Origin: Silene conica
Taxonomy: Eukaryota; Streptophyta; Magnoliopsida; Caryophyllales; Caryophyllaceae
Assembly (NCBI GenBank): GCA_029255685.2
Contig: CM055311.2
Span: 5,070,269-5,134,268, forward strand
Direction: 5' to 3'
Length of the DNA: 64,000 nucleotides
Shown: in pieces, positions 12,601 through 23,448 of the stretch
How the letters are laid out: the number at the start of each line of letters is the position of its first letter
Numbering within the stretch: position 1 is the stretch's first letter
The notes under the pieces: model-generated
What the model was told of the DNA's origin: nothing
What the model saw: the letters and a program-made list of their open reading frames with translations, nothing else
The model's database searches: none
Translations under genes and position numbers: made by a program

Positions 12601-15600
12601 TAGAATTTCTGCAAATACTAAAACCAGAGTCCATAAAGTTAAAAGAATATCCGAAAGGTACAAGTCTAGAAACTGAAATCAAATTCCGAGCAAAATTCGG
12701 AACGTAAAAAGTCTTTTCCAAAATCAAAATAAAACCAGTACTTAAAATTAAATTGCATGTCCCCACGGCCTCAACGTGCGAGCCTATCTTGTTTCCTGAA
12801 TAGATGGCGCTCTCACTTGCCACTGGTTTCCGAAGGTTTGTCATACCCTGTAAGGTATTTGAAACATGGATTGTAGTACCAGAGTCAATCCACCAAGTAT
12901 TATGATTAACATTGACCATATTAGATTCATAACAAACAAACGCATGAAAATTACCTTTCTTTTTGAGCCAAGCCTTAAACTTTACGCAGTCTTTCTTCAT
13001 GTGTCCTTTCTTTTTACAGAAAAAACACGACGACTCATTCTTAATTACTTGCTCAGCTGGAATCTTTCCCTTTCCTTTATCTTTATGGTGAGCCTTATAC
13101 TTCGTACTGGATGATGCTTTATCAGTAGAAGTAGTTAAATTCACCTTTTCACCTTCTTCCAATAATAACCTCCCCTCCTCTTGAACACACATGGTCAATA
13201 ATTCATTGAGAGACCATTTATCCTTATGTGTATTGTAAGAGATCTTAAATGGGGCATATTGAGTTGGGAGAGAACATAAGATGAAATGCACTAAGAAAGT
13301 GTCAGACATAGTAACTTCCAATTCCTTAAGTTGGGCTGCAGTATCCCTCATGCGCATGATAAAATCACGCGCTCCTTTAGTGGCATTAAGTTTCAAAGAT
13401 GTGAATTGCATTATTAAGGTGCTTGCCAAAGCCTTATCAGAAGTTTCGAACTGCTCATCTATAGCCTTAAGCAGGTCCCGGACTTTAGTATGCTTGTCGA
13501 CTGAACCTCGGATACTAGCACACAGTTTAGTCTTAATGAACAACGTGCAAAGATAGTTGGATTTCACCCACTTTTCACGAAGGTCTACTTGATCTGGTGT
13601 GCTTTTTTCAGTTATTTCAGCCGGTTCATCATTCTGAATAGCATAATCAAAACGCAAGAACCCTAAATGTAGCAGAACCCTTTCTTTCCACACCTTAAAA
13701 TTGTCACCAGTTAATTCAGGAACGTCAATTTTGACATCAAAGGAACCTCCAGGTAAACTTGCTGCAAATTTAAATATACACACTTAGTAACAAAAAATTG
13801 AGACTTAACTTTATCATAACTTACCAATGTAAATTATGCTCATATGAACCTAGTGACATAAACTTGCCTGTGGGCTAAAGTCTACTCAAATTAGATGCAT
13901 AAAAATTGAACTTTATGATGAAACTATTAAATCATATTCATTTCTTAACTCCTGTGGGTAGATTAAGAAACATAATTTAATATAACACCCTAATTAATTC
14001 ATACAAATACAATAAGATTCCTGTGGGTAAGTCTAATCATATGACGTATAATTAATTACAATTAAATGTCTAATTTCCACATGTGATTTCGAATAAAATT
14101 TAAACAATTAAAGATGCTGTGGCTACTCTCTAATTAATAAATTTAAAATCACTTGACATTTAAAAAATCATTAACATTAATATATACACTTGACTTTATA
14201 TATATACGAAAATAATATTATACATGTATATAGCATATTACACCAATACTACATAAAATTAAGATAACATGTGATTTAAACAAGTCTCAAACAGTACAAA
14301 GTGAACAACTTTTACCATGTTCAAGAATAAGGACAAAGTTCACATGCTTTTCAAGAAAATAACATAAAAATAAAAATAATAATAATGATAAAGCAACTCC
14401 ACCATGCTTATACGTTCCATGATTCTATAGCAAACAAAAATTGCACTCAAAAGTACATGTCAAATCAGAGTCTACTTAAAAGAAAAAGGAGTCTCGAACA
14501 GAGGAAAACAAAGAAATACAAAGTTTTGGAAAAACCAACTGCCTCTATATTAAATCCATAAATTAATCCCAACATAAGACGAGCCAGCTAAGGTCACATA
14601 ATAGGACAATAAACATCTTCATCCTCCAGCCAACACCGACCCAGAAAAACCAACACAGAAATTTCCAGAAAAAATTTCAGATCCGAAAAGAATACAAGGA
14701 AACAGAATATATTCAAACCAGATTCAGATGAAAACGAGAGCACAACGGCAGTAATTACGACGACGGAAACTGAAGGCGGAAACCGACAAGCAAGACATAG
14801 GCCATTAAGGCTCTGATACCAAATGTAAGTTATTTATTCTTAATTAGTATGTTTAATATTACTGAACAACATACAACTGATTAAATAAAGCGGAAGCGAT
14901 AAAAAGATCGAGAATTAAGAACCTCCAGCCATTGCTTATTGGTATTCCTGAACAGCTTTATCAACCCCAAAGTATTAATCTGAATTTCTGAAGAACACTG
15001 TAGTCGTCTGATTTCGGTTCCAAACCCTCACTGCTCACTTATTTAGATGGTGTAGTTTTCTTAAAGGAGAGTAGATTTAGTGACCTAATTAATCAGAATA
15101 TGCATTCTCTTATATACTGCTCTTTCCATCAAAAAACAGTGTTTGAACACAACACAAATAAGGGAGTAGTTTCCTAGATGGGAGAGAATTAAGAGATAGT
15201 TTAGAGTCCATAGTATGACTGCCTCATTAATGGGACATATAATTAGGATTTGTATAAGACTATTAATATTATTAATAATAATATCTAATTAATTAATCAT
15301 AAAAATCCAACATTAACAGGAAATGGGATTTCTCCCTCTAAATAATTACTGTGAGACTTGTATTAAAACTAGGGAGAAATTGAAGGGATGGTTAAGATGA
15401 GAAGAAAACTGAAAAATGAGTGTTGAATGTAAGTGGTCAAATGGGAAATATGTGTATGAATGAGTAAATCAATGTATATGAATGAGCAACACCCAAATTT
15501 TAAAGATAGTAATAAGAAAGCGTTTGTTATTGTGTTGAGAAAATAAGTGAAATGTGCAGATAAGGCCTAGTGGCCGCTCTATTAGTGGTCGATCTCCATC

Positions 15601-18600
15601 ACCGGCGGTTCCTCATATTTTACCAAAACATATGAGATGTCCTAAAGGAACGGTACCCGTGAAAAGAATCCGGAAGGAAGATCTGTTGATGGAAAAGATG
15701 TTAGAAAGGCCAACATTATATTTAGGCTCTAATGTTTCTTATAATGATGCGCGTCGTGAGGTTACTCACTCACTCTCTCCAGCTATTATGCTGTCTGTTA
15801 CTCTGTTGCATGTGTTGGTCATATAATATAATATAATATAATCTAATCAGGTTGCGGGTATAGGAGCATTTAGCACAAACATGGGAGTATCGGGGAGTAT
15901 AAATGTGTGGAATCCACAAGTTGGTGCTGGCCAATATAGTGCTGCTTGTATTTATACTGCTAAGGAAGACAACTCCGTTACTAACGCTATTCAAACTGGC
16001 TGGATGGTACGTACTTATATCCTATTTCTTCACTTTCACCTAATCTAGATCCCGTATAATAATAATAATAACTGCGAGTTATTTCGCTTACATAAACAAA
16101 CAAATATAGGGTTATTATAGATTTTCTATTATTGGTACTTTAGGTAACAAACTTATCTAGCCGTTCTATATTCATATTATTAACATATTGTACACAATTT
16201 TATAGGTTAGTCCTGTCGTTTATCCAAACAATACTGAGACACGACTTTATGCATATTGGACGGTAATTATCGACTCTTACCAATCAAAGTTTATTTTCTT
16301 TTCGAAGCATACTATTTCATTAATTATTTATATACGGGTAAATTGATAAATACTACCAACTTTAGTCTTTTTTTTCATAAGCAATACCAACATAATCAAC
16401 TAGTCTTATACCCGTGCAAACTGCACGGGTTTGTTATTTTAAAAAGACTTTTTAAAAAGGTATATATGACAATTTTTATTTAATTATCTTCTTTTAATGT
16501 TATTTATTTTAAAAAATAAAGTTCTAAAATAAAACAATGAAATCTCTCTATATTTTAATGAATTTTAAATTACCAATCTAGAAATTGAGTTCTAAAATCA
16601 TATTTAAATTTTTAGAAATTATATCAGACAAAATTATTTGGATGAAAATAAAACAAAATTAATAAAACGAAAATTTAGAACCACGTACTTTTGAAATGAA
16701 ATTTTGACCTTTACATTTTTTTTAAAAAAATTTAGTTCCGTGCACTTTTGAAATGAATTTTATACCCGTGCATTTTAAAACGAAAATTCATTGCAACACA
16801 CTCTCATTTCCTCCATACACCAACCCAAGCTCAACTAACTCTCTCCCGCCTCTCCCCCCTAATTTCATATTTTCATTCTCTCAACTTTCATACTTAGATC
16901 TCACACTACATCCTGCTTTTTCATCCTCAAATTGATACGTTTATATAAAATAAAATAAAAACGATGTTTTTGTCAACAAAAACATTATAATTCACATGGT
17001 GCTTTAAATAGTATCTATTATTTCTGACTCTAGTCATCAAGACTAAATACTAATTTGCATGCAGTTTTTTTTACATATTTTATTGTTGATCGATTAATTT
17101 GAAAGTATTTTAAATAAATTGTTTTCTATTTTTTCGAGTTACAATTGGTTCTAATCCGTGAATATTTTTTTTATTAATGTCGCATTTTATATTATTTTGA
17201 TATGTCATAAGGAGTAATACATAATTTTTTTTAATGGAAAAAATTTTCATCATCTAGTTGATTTTTATTATTTTAACGAAATATTTTTTTATAGTTTCAT
17301 TTTTTGTATCATATATATTGTAATCAATATCAGTCGTATATTCGGCTTTCAACTTGATTGTGGATTCCTTAGAACATAAAATGTAGATTCTCTCAATAAA
17401 AGCACAAAAAAGAAGGTAAAGAACATGAGGAACAATGTGGGACACACTTGAAAAAAATAAAAATATATTATACTTTCAACCAGTGGCGGATCCAGGATTT
17501 TTGTGCAAGGGGGGCACAAATAAATTTTGACGCGTTATCTAAGAAATTTTTTTTATATTTTAAATTTTTTTTCCTATATTAAATAATATTTAAGTAAAAA
17601 ATGGGAAAAATTGGACTTATAGATATTTTTTTTCAAAAATAACGTTTTCTCTAAAATACTACAGAGTATATATAGAAATAATGACTTAATGTTGTAGAAT
17701 ATAATAAATTTTGGTACAAAATTTAATGATAAATACAATTGGTTGAATGGTATTGAACTTCCAATATAATCTAAAGGTCGTGGGTTCAAATCTTATATTA
17801 AATAATTTTTGCAAATATATTTGAAAGAGGTAATATGGACTAAGGCCCAAAAAATTTATCAAGATGATGTAGCTATGAGGAATCGAGCCTAGATCTCTAA
17901 GATAGAAATTGACACCTCTACCAATTATGCCACGATAACTATATGTTTATATTGGAGACTTATAAAACTTTATTTCGAACATTTCATGGGGGGCACGTGC
18001 CCACCCCGACACCGCCTAAATCCGCCCCTGCTTTCAACCATAGTGCGACACCTAAGCAATGTGGTTGTTACTTTTATATATAGGATAATAATTAGTAATT
18101 AGTACCAAAATATTAACTCTTTTTTCTATTATAAATATCTATTTTAATCAATAATTAGGAATTTTGAAAGTGGATGAGTAGAAAATAGTACTTCAATAAT
18201 GGCTTTTTCGAATATTTTGAGTAGTTTAAGATGCACTTTTCACGAGACTTGTACCTATCGTAGAAAAAAATTTAATATTTTGATACTAATTAGTAATTAT
18301 TGATTATGTTGGTACTGATTATAAAAGAAATTCTTATATTAGTAAGGTTTATCAATTATCCCTTTACATTAACATTATATATTGGGATTAGTAGTTGTAC
18401 ACTGACTTGAGGTATTGTTGAAATTTTCAGAAAGATAGTGGCAAAACAACCGGTTGTTTCAACACATTATGTCCTGGGTTTGTGCAAGTTAGTACAAAGA
18501 TTTATCTTGGACATGTAATCAGCCCAGTCTCTAAAAGAATCGACAAGCAATATTTCATAGATCTCGAAATTAGTCAGGTAACTTACGACTTCAACATTAT

Positions 18601-20437
18601 AGTGAATTAGTGAATAGTAATCATGTTTATTCGTAGATTCACAATATAACGCACCTAACAAGTTATTCCGTTTATTTCCCTCATTTGTTTATGTTCTTAA
18701 AGTTGATATCATCGTTCCTAGAATCCCACTGATTGGATTTGGATATAATCTAATACTAGTTTTAAACCCGTGTAATTTTTTGCACAGGTTATCTATGGAC
18801 ATATGGTATTATTAGAAGAGATAAATTATGGATCCTGATTTTCGCAGTACACATTTTACTCGATACAGTACACAGTTGACAATTTTACTCCTCTCATTTT
18901 CCTTTTCATTTTCTTTCTCTAGCCTCTCTCTAATGTTTTCTCCTAATATCAAAATGTGCACTACGAAAAGTAATTTATTTTCTTAGTACATTTTTACTCA
19001 ATACAGTAAAATGTGTACGGCGAAAAATCAATATATTAAGTATTATTCGTTTTATTTTATTTTTTATTAAATTTTTGTACCATTTTTTCATGACGAGTAG
19101 TTTTATAAAAACAATATGCGCGAAAATTAATGTAAGGTAACATAATAATTAAGAATATATTGAAAAAAAGGAAAAAAGAAACAAAAAATAACTGTACTAC
19201 TTTGAGTAAAACGAAAAAAACCCAAATTAATGAAATACGTTTGTTTAGTACTAATTGACAAAGATTGATTAACAATTAACATATGTTGATTTGGTTTCTA
19301 AATCAATTGAATTACTACGTAGTATTAAGCATGTAAATTCGTTTCTAAATAATTAACAATGATTCTTCTTTTCATGTTGATGAACAAACCTAATTAAAAA
19401 AGAAAATATATTATTCAAAAGACAATCCAATTACTAAGTAATATAAGATTAATGAATTAATTAGCTGTTCATCACTTGAATACTTGAATAATCGTTCATA
19501 GTTGTAAATTTTTAATGGGGCGTAAGATGGTAAATATTTCAATATTAGAGAGAAGGAAGAGAGAATTAGGTTTAATGTTCTTCTATGAAAGGACAACAAA
19601 TGAAAAATTTGGTAAAAAAAAAGTAGTGTATCGAGTAAAAAACGTACTGCGAAAATAAATTGCGTAAATTATTAATGTTAAATATCATGGCAATATAAAT
19701 AGTCTACCCTCCAGATTTGACGTACAAATAATTTAATTTATTAATAATTACCATTCGATGCTAATTATGCTACAAATACTTGAATTTTTTTTGAAACTAC
19801 GTTCGCTGTTATATTTGCTGTAAATTTGTTATTGTTGCAAATTAATTTTCTAACTACTCATACTTATATGTTTCTTCAATATAAGTTTTAAGCATAATCG
19901 TATTATAATTAAAAGTGTCTTATTTTAATAAATATTACTTTCATTTTTCTTCGACTTTCCAATGTTACTAGGAATCGCTTATTATTTAAACAAATATTAC
20001 TTTCACCTTTCAAATTATTTATTTTACGCAATTCTTGTTCCGTAAATGCTTTAAAAAAATATACATTATTGATACAGGACATGAGGACTAAGAATTGGTG
20101 GCTAAATTTCTTCGGCGAGCCGGTAGGATACTGGCCGCCGTCGCTGTTTAGCACCTTAGCTGGCGGGGCGGCAAGAGTAGGTTGGGGTGGCGAAATTTAC
20201 AGCCCAGGAACAGAAAACTCACCGGAAATGGGAAGTGGTTATTTAGGAGAAGATCATAGTTATATGCAAGTTTGTCTTATGAAAGACCTGAAGATGCTTG
20301 CTCCTCAACTTTTCCCTCAACGTCAAGATATTAAGTATTTTATGACAAATCCCGCTTCTTATAGCGTGGCTTATAATTATGACTATGAGTGGAAGAATTA
20401 TATCTTTTTTGGTGGCCCTAAGAAGCCAACTTTATAA
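6688..20437 (+). CDS. Neprosin-domain (DUF239 family) protein, seven exons
   Basis: Exons read from GT-AG sites are 6688-6837, 6937-7023, 15560-15760, 15851-16006, 16206-16262, 18431-18577 and 20078-20437. All introns are phase 0 and the total is 385 codons, close to the usual family length. Residues 1-24 form a hydrophobic signal peptide, so the product is probably secreted or apoplastic. Residues 25-100 match the activation-peptide region (LLKNHSIQ, RPS). The neprosin domain follows, with SINVWNP, TTGCFNTLCPGFVQ, GYWP, WGGE and a C-terminal FFGGP. Neprosins are glutamic peptidases. Glu305 (WGGE) fits one catalytic Glu, but the other expected position (IEAGW in relatives) is Gln194 (IQTGW); the 111-residue spacing is close to the 109 known for neprosin. 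It may therefore be a pseudo-peptidase. No break is seen in any exon, although intron 2 has grown to 8.5 kb. Possible poly(A) signal near 20504. Confidence 0.9.
7230..7526. mobile_element. Tourist-like (PIF/Harbinger-type) MITE in intron 2
   Basis: The terminal inverted repeats are GGGGTCGTTTGGTT and, at the other end, AACCAAACGACTCC. They are flanked by a TTA target duplication (7227-7229 and 7527-7529). It is 297 bp long with no coding. The interior repeats AATTCACGTGAATT-like words several times. Confidence 0.75.
8615..8983 (-). pseudogene. Leucine-rich-repeat gene fragment, 3' part
   Basis: About 120 residues on the minus strand contain five plant-type LRR units, with words such as NNSLTGSIPSS, GNKLEGPIPKS and GNNLSGSIPKS, ending LDLRKP. 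The frame continues across the copia target site into 15313-15354 (NYLEGEIPF), where a stop lies upstream. There is no signal peptide, transmembrane segment or kinase domain. It looks like a captured or decayed piece of an LRR receptor or PGIP-like gene lying antisense in intron 2 of the neprosin-domain gene. Function is unlikely. Confidence 0.75.
8984..9472 (-). repeat. Copia 1 3' LTR
   Basis: 489 bp. On the element's strand it starts TGTTGGATTTTTATG and ends AACTTACA. Its upstream neighbour is the polypurine tract at 9473-9485. Confidence 0.93.
9746..13783 (-). pseudogene. Copia 1 gag-pol coding region
   Basis: Domains in order on the minus strand: copia-type gag (about 13100-13750), a CCHC zinc knuckle (CFFCKKKGHMKKDC, about 12990-13032), an aspartic protease (WWIDSGT, about 12870-12900), a GAG-pre-integrase zinc region and integrase core (about 11650-12560), a reverse transcriptase with YVDDILL (about 10710-10732) and an RNase H ending ADPLTKGMP (about 9800-10250). 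Gag-protease-integrase-RT-RNase H order identifies Ty1/copia. Nearly all of it stays open, with about one break, so the copy is recent but probably not autonomous as it stands. Confidence 0.9.
13784..14810 (-). other. Copia 1 untranslated leader
   Basis: AT-rich sequence of about 1 kb between the primer site and gag. No coding or tandem repeat is visible. Confidence 0.7.
14824..15312 (-). repeat. Copia 1 5' LTR
   Basis: 489 bp, the same length as the 3' LTR, and the TTAAC target copy follows at once. The primer site is adjacent on the inner side. Confidence 0.93.
15313..15354 (-). pseudogene. Leucine-rich-repeat gene fragment, 5' remnant
   Basis: This is the upstream continuation of the LRR fragment on the far side of the copia insertion. 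Read on the minus strand it gives NYLEGEIPF, an LRR consensus, in the same frame as the rest across the TTAAC target duplication. A stop codon (TAA) lies just before it. The remaining stretch to 15494 shows no coding. Confidence 0.6.
17737..17793 (+). other. tRNA-like (Pol III box A/box B) module in hAT element
   Basis: Box-A-like TTGGTTGAATGG and box-B-like GGGTTCAAATC are spaced about as in a tRNA gene. The sequence is too degenerate to fold as a functional tRNA, so it is called tRNA-related only. Confidence 0.4.
17880..17935 (-). other. tRNA-like module in hAT element, opposite orientation
   Basis: On the minus strand box-A-like TGGCATAATTGGTAGAGG is followed by box-B-like GGCTCGATTCC. 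It is clearer than the plus-strand module and faces it. The acceptor stem does not close, so it is a tRNA-derived remnant. Confidence 0.5.
18756..18800 (-). mobile_element. Possible isolated Helitron 3' end in intron 6
   Basis: CTAG at 18756, preceded by A, with a nearby degenerate hairpin (CCCGTG...CACAGG) resembles the Helitron ends at 16400 and 21954. I could not find the partner end, so the element is truncated or this is chance. Confidence 0.3.
18839..19027. mobile_element. Small fold-back MITE in intron 6
   Basis: The left end TTTTCGCAGTACACATTTTA and the right end (TTTTCGCCGTACACATTTTA on the other strand) pair over about 30 bases. A third copy of this end lies inverted at 19626-19655, so a larger composite spanning 18839-19655 is also possible. 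The interior is pyrimidine-rich. The rest of intron 6 to 20077 is AT-rich with no gene. Confidence 0.55.
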
Positions 20438-20547
20438 GTATCTACATTGTAGTATTGTACGGTGTATTTGCGAGTCTTTGTTGTAATCTCAAATGTATTT
20501 TGTAAAATAAGGAAAGTGTATGACACTCGTCCCTTTATTCAATTCTA

Positions 20548-21954
20548 TCTATATATATAAGTACTAACCAGAAATTTCATTTTAATAAAAAACAAGTCAT
20601 AGTTCACCACAATAATACTAAATTAATGCTTAAAATGAATTTTCGATATACAATAGTGAAAGTTAATAATAATAATACAAAAAAATTACAAAACAATGAA
20701 TTTAGCAAGGTTTTTTTAAACATTGGTTTTTAGCGGGTTAAATTTCAACCCGTAATGCTGTGTATAAAGTAATACTCATTTGAGAAGGTGTAATAGGTGT
20801 AGAATTATCTTATTTATCAATGCAACCATGTAGAAATATCCCTAATATTACTATACTTAAATTTGAAACATTTATATATCACTTTGTAGCTTACATTATT
20901 ACAAATAAGTCTCTCTTGTGACGGGTCAAGTTTCTACCACTTGTGTAGATAAGATAAGTTTAGGGAACTACTGAGTGTTTGTCCTTACTTACTCAAGTGG
21001 GTAATATTTAACCCGTCACAAGTTTGTGACGGATATGTCTGTCACAAATGAGAAATTGTGATTACAAATAAAAGCAAAACCTAAGTTGCTTATTTGCTTA
21101 AAAGTAATAATAAAGTTAAAGGGAGCACTTTTATTTTGGGATTAATTATTTGGATATTGCAAGGAGAACACCAGTGTACCACTATAAATAACATTACAAC
21201 AATTAATTAAGGCTTACGAGTTACGACTTATAATGTTTACAATTTTTAAAACAATAGTTTAGTTTTATCAATACTATATTTTATGATAAAAATTTCATAA
21301 ATAAAAAATTGCTTATAAAGTTCAAAATAATATTTTATGAAAATAATAATAGTAATAACTACAAATAACATTTTAATAAAAAACGAGTTATAGTTTACAA
21401 CAATAATACTAAAATTAATGCTTAAAAGAATTTTCGATATTAGTTATGAGAAGTTTGTAATAATACAGAAAAAAAATACATAACAATTAATTTAGTGATA
21501 ATTTTATCATTCATATTTTCATATGATTAATTATTTTTATGTATATATTTCCTTGATTTATGATTTATCTAATTAAAGAGTATAGGTATGCATTGGACGA
21601 AGGTTGTCCCTAAATTAGTGGGGTTCTTTTAAGACACGGGTCATTTATTAGCAGGTCAATTTTCAATATTTTTACACGTGACATTTAGCGGAGTTTTTAT
21701 TAAGACACGAGTCATTTAACGGGTCAATTTTCAACATAAACTATAGTATATATATAATTATATAAAGTCATATTTGATAAGTTGTAGTAGTGTAGTACTA
21801 TCTTACTTATAAATGTAGAAGTATCGTTAATATTACTATACAAAATTTAAAACATTTATATATCACTTTTGTATTCAACTTAAAATAGAACAAAAATCCT
21901 ATAAAACATAACATAAAATGTCAACCCGTGCAATTTGCACGGGTTTAAGACTAG
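20548..21954 (+). mobile_element. Non-autonomous Helitron directly downstream of the neprosin-domain gene
   Basis: It starts TCTATATATATAAGTAC after A (20547) and ends with the hairpin CCCGTGCAATTTGCACGGG, TTTAAGA and CTAG (21951-21954), followed by T. It is 1,407 bp with no helicase. It carries an internal duplication: the block beginning at about 20573 (TTTTAATAAAAAACAAGTC) recurs in diverged form at about 21368, and later blocks follow in the same order. It lies 110 bp after the host stop codon and could influence 3' end formation. Confidence 0.75.
20909..21060. mobile_element. Small MITE with 9-11 bp target duplication (Mutator-like)
   Basis: TCTCTTGTGACGGG on the left and TTCTCATTTGTGACAG (other strand) on the right are imperfect inverted ends. 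The flanks are direct copies of ATTACAAATAA (20898-20908, 21061-21071). A 9-11 bp duplication fits Mutator-like elements. It lies inside the Helitron. Confidence 0.5.
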
Positions 21955-23448
21955 TATAAGTATAAACGAACAACCACTAGACACGTGCCAACCCCACATT
22001 CACTCTCACAAATTGTTTTTCCGCCAAACTATTCTCCCTAATTATAGAAATATTTTATTGACTAAATGTATCTTCCCTATTTATAGAAATATTCTATTGA
22101 CTAAATGTGTTAAATTAACATATGATATAAATCACTAAATATAGATGATACAAAATTTTGTAAATCATTCTTTGGATATTCTTTAATAATTAAAAAATAA
22201 AATACACTAAAAAATCGGCAACTAATATGATGAATTTCCTTTTTCTTCTCATCTACATTAACTTTCAAGAAGAATATTTAGTTAATTTTTAATAAAATAC
22301 ACGACAACTAATCTGGTGAATTTCATCTTCCTTCCAATCTATATTAACTATAAAAAAGAATATTTATATAATTACTAATAAATAATCAAACAAATACAAA
22401 CGACAACTAATCTTTAAATAATCAATCAAAGAAATACACTCGAAAAAAGGGCAAATATATTTATTTAAAGAACCAATCAATAAAAGATAAGCGAACTTGA
22501 GTCAATCTTTTATGAACAACAATGTTTTTATAATCGTCCAATATATGGGATAAAATCCTTTATAAAGTATATTATTATTATTCGTAAAAAGCTATTGAAT
22601 AGATATAACACTATAAAGAAAAGTTGTATCATATATTTTATGACCATTATTATCAGATTGTAATTATAAAAAAAAAACTACTACTGAATAAATTATAAAT
22701 ATAATAATACTAAACTTTATAGACGAATTATACCCCAGCCATGCTCTTCAATAATCAATGAATAAAAGACAAACAAATCATTCAGAATAATACTACATTA
22801 CGAATATGGTAAACGGGTGTACAATTTGATACAATAAATTATACTATTTCATATTATTTATGTGTATATTATTATGCAATAGTATCATACTTATACTTTG
22901 TGGGGAATTTTTTAATAGGGGTATATATATCTAGCCTATAATTAGCCAATTATTTATGTGTGTTTTTCAACATCATAACCATGTTCTACTAAGAGTGTTG
23001 GGTAAAAAGTTTATATTAATTTAGTGTAAAAAGGTGTACAAAAAATCTATATACACTCACTAAAAATATAGATAGTAACGAGTTTTAGCCTTTAACTATT
23101 TAAAGTTCTATTAGGCGGAGCAAGAGAATTTATAATAACGGATAAGATTAACAATTGTTTAACAAGATTTAATTACTATCAAATTAAATTAACAGATTAG
23201 GGAAAAAAATAATTAGCAGATTATATAAAGTTTTTATTATTTTCATATTTTTAAAATTATAAAAATTATTCTTTCATATAGCCCATTTCTACAATGTTTT
23301 TTTTAATTTAAATTCATACGATCCATATCGTACTATGTCATTAAAAATTACACGGAGATTGTTGTGTAGTGTTAAAAACATAAGGAAACAATGATCCGTA
23401 AACATCATATGTATATCTCTTATGCAATGCAATACTTATTTTAAAGGT
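21955..23448. other. AT-rich intergenic DNA
   Basis: No gene is visible. Two short imperfect tandem repeats occur: a block around TTATAGAAATATT(T/C)TATTGACTAAATG at 22042-22107, and a unit of about 110 bp at about 22190-22440 containing CGRCAACTAAT and a pyrimidine-rich TTTCTT tract. Confidence 0.6.

Larger units (their letters stand above)
8984..15312 (-). mobile_element. Young Ty1/copia element (copia 1) in intron 2
   Basis: A complete element on the minus strand with 489-bp LTRs at each end, a tRNA-Met type primer site (TGGTATCAGAG, 14811-14821) beside the 5' LTR and a purine tract (AAGTGGGAGAA) beside the 3' LTR at 9473. It is flanked by the target duplication TTAAC (8979-8983 and 15313-15317). 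By eye the two LTRs differ at about 6 of 489 sites (1.2%), suggesting roughly 0.5-0.9 million years. It lies opposite to the host gene and splits the LRR fragment. It looks nearly whole, with about one break in its coding region. Confidence 0.93.
7756..15494. mobile_element. Candidate gene-capturing DNA transposon around the LRR fragment
   Basis: The two sides carry similar inverted ends: GGGTATTAGTG...CTCATTCATGTAC on the left and, on the other strand at the right, GGGTGTTGCTCATTCATATAC, each followed by GATTTACTCA words. Between them lies an antisense LRR fragment. Removing the 6.3-kb copia insertion leaves about 1.4 kb, a plausible size for a Pack-type element. The flanking bases do not form a convincing target duplication, so this remains a candidate. 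Confidence 0.35.
17481..18030. mobile_element. Non-autonomous hAT element nested in the Helitron
   Basis: The ends are CAGTGGCGGATCCAGG and, on the other strand, CAGGGGCGGATTTAGG. An exact 8-bp target duplication CTTTCAAC (17473-17480 and 18031-18038) is diagnostic of hAT. It is 550 bp long with no transposase. Inside are two tRNA-like modules facing each other (17737-17793 plus, 17880-17935 minus). Confidence 0.85.
16400..18085 (-). mobile_element. Non-autonomous Helitron in intron 5
   Basis: On the minus strand it starts TCCTATATATAAAAGTAAC (18085) and ends with the hairpin CCCGTGCAGTTTGCACGGG followed by TATAAGACTAG (16400). It sits between A (16399) and T (18086). The 1,686 bp include a 550-bp hAT element. 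There is no helicase coding. The hairpin is almost the same as that of the Helitron at 20548-21954, so both belong to one family. Confidence 0.75.
16336..18362. mobile_element. Fold-back MITE in intron 5, host of a nested Helitron
   Basis: The left end GGGTAAATTGATAAA and the right end (GGGATAATTGATAAA on the other strand) are inverted repeats. The pairing continues inward through ACCAACATAATCAA and TAATTAGTA words on both sides. Without the Helitron the element is about 340 bp. No clean target duplication is visible, so the superfamily is open. Confidence 0.55.

Noticed and set aside
9804-13556. Plus-strand frames within copia 1
   Set aside because: They are shadows of the minus-strand gag-pol reading.
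17737-17935. Functional tRNA genes
   Set aside because: Box A/B-like words are present but acceptor and anticodon stems do not close. Called tRNA-like remnants only.
18756-20077. A complete Helitron in intron 6
   Set aside because: Only a possible 3' end is visible. No TC...TATA start followed by the A|T rule was found.
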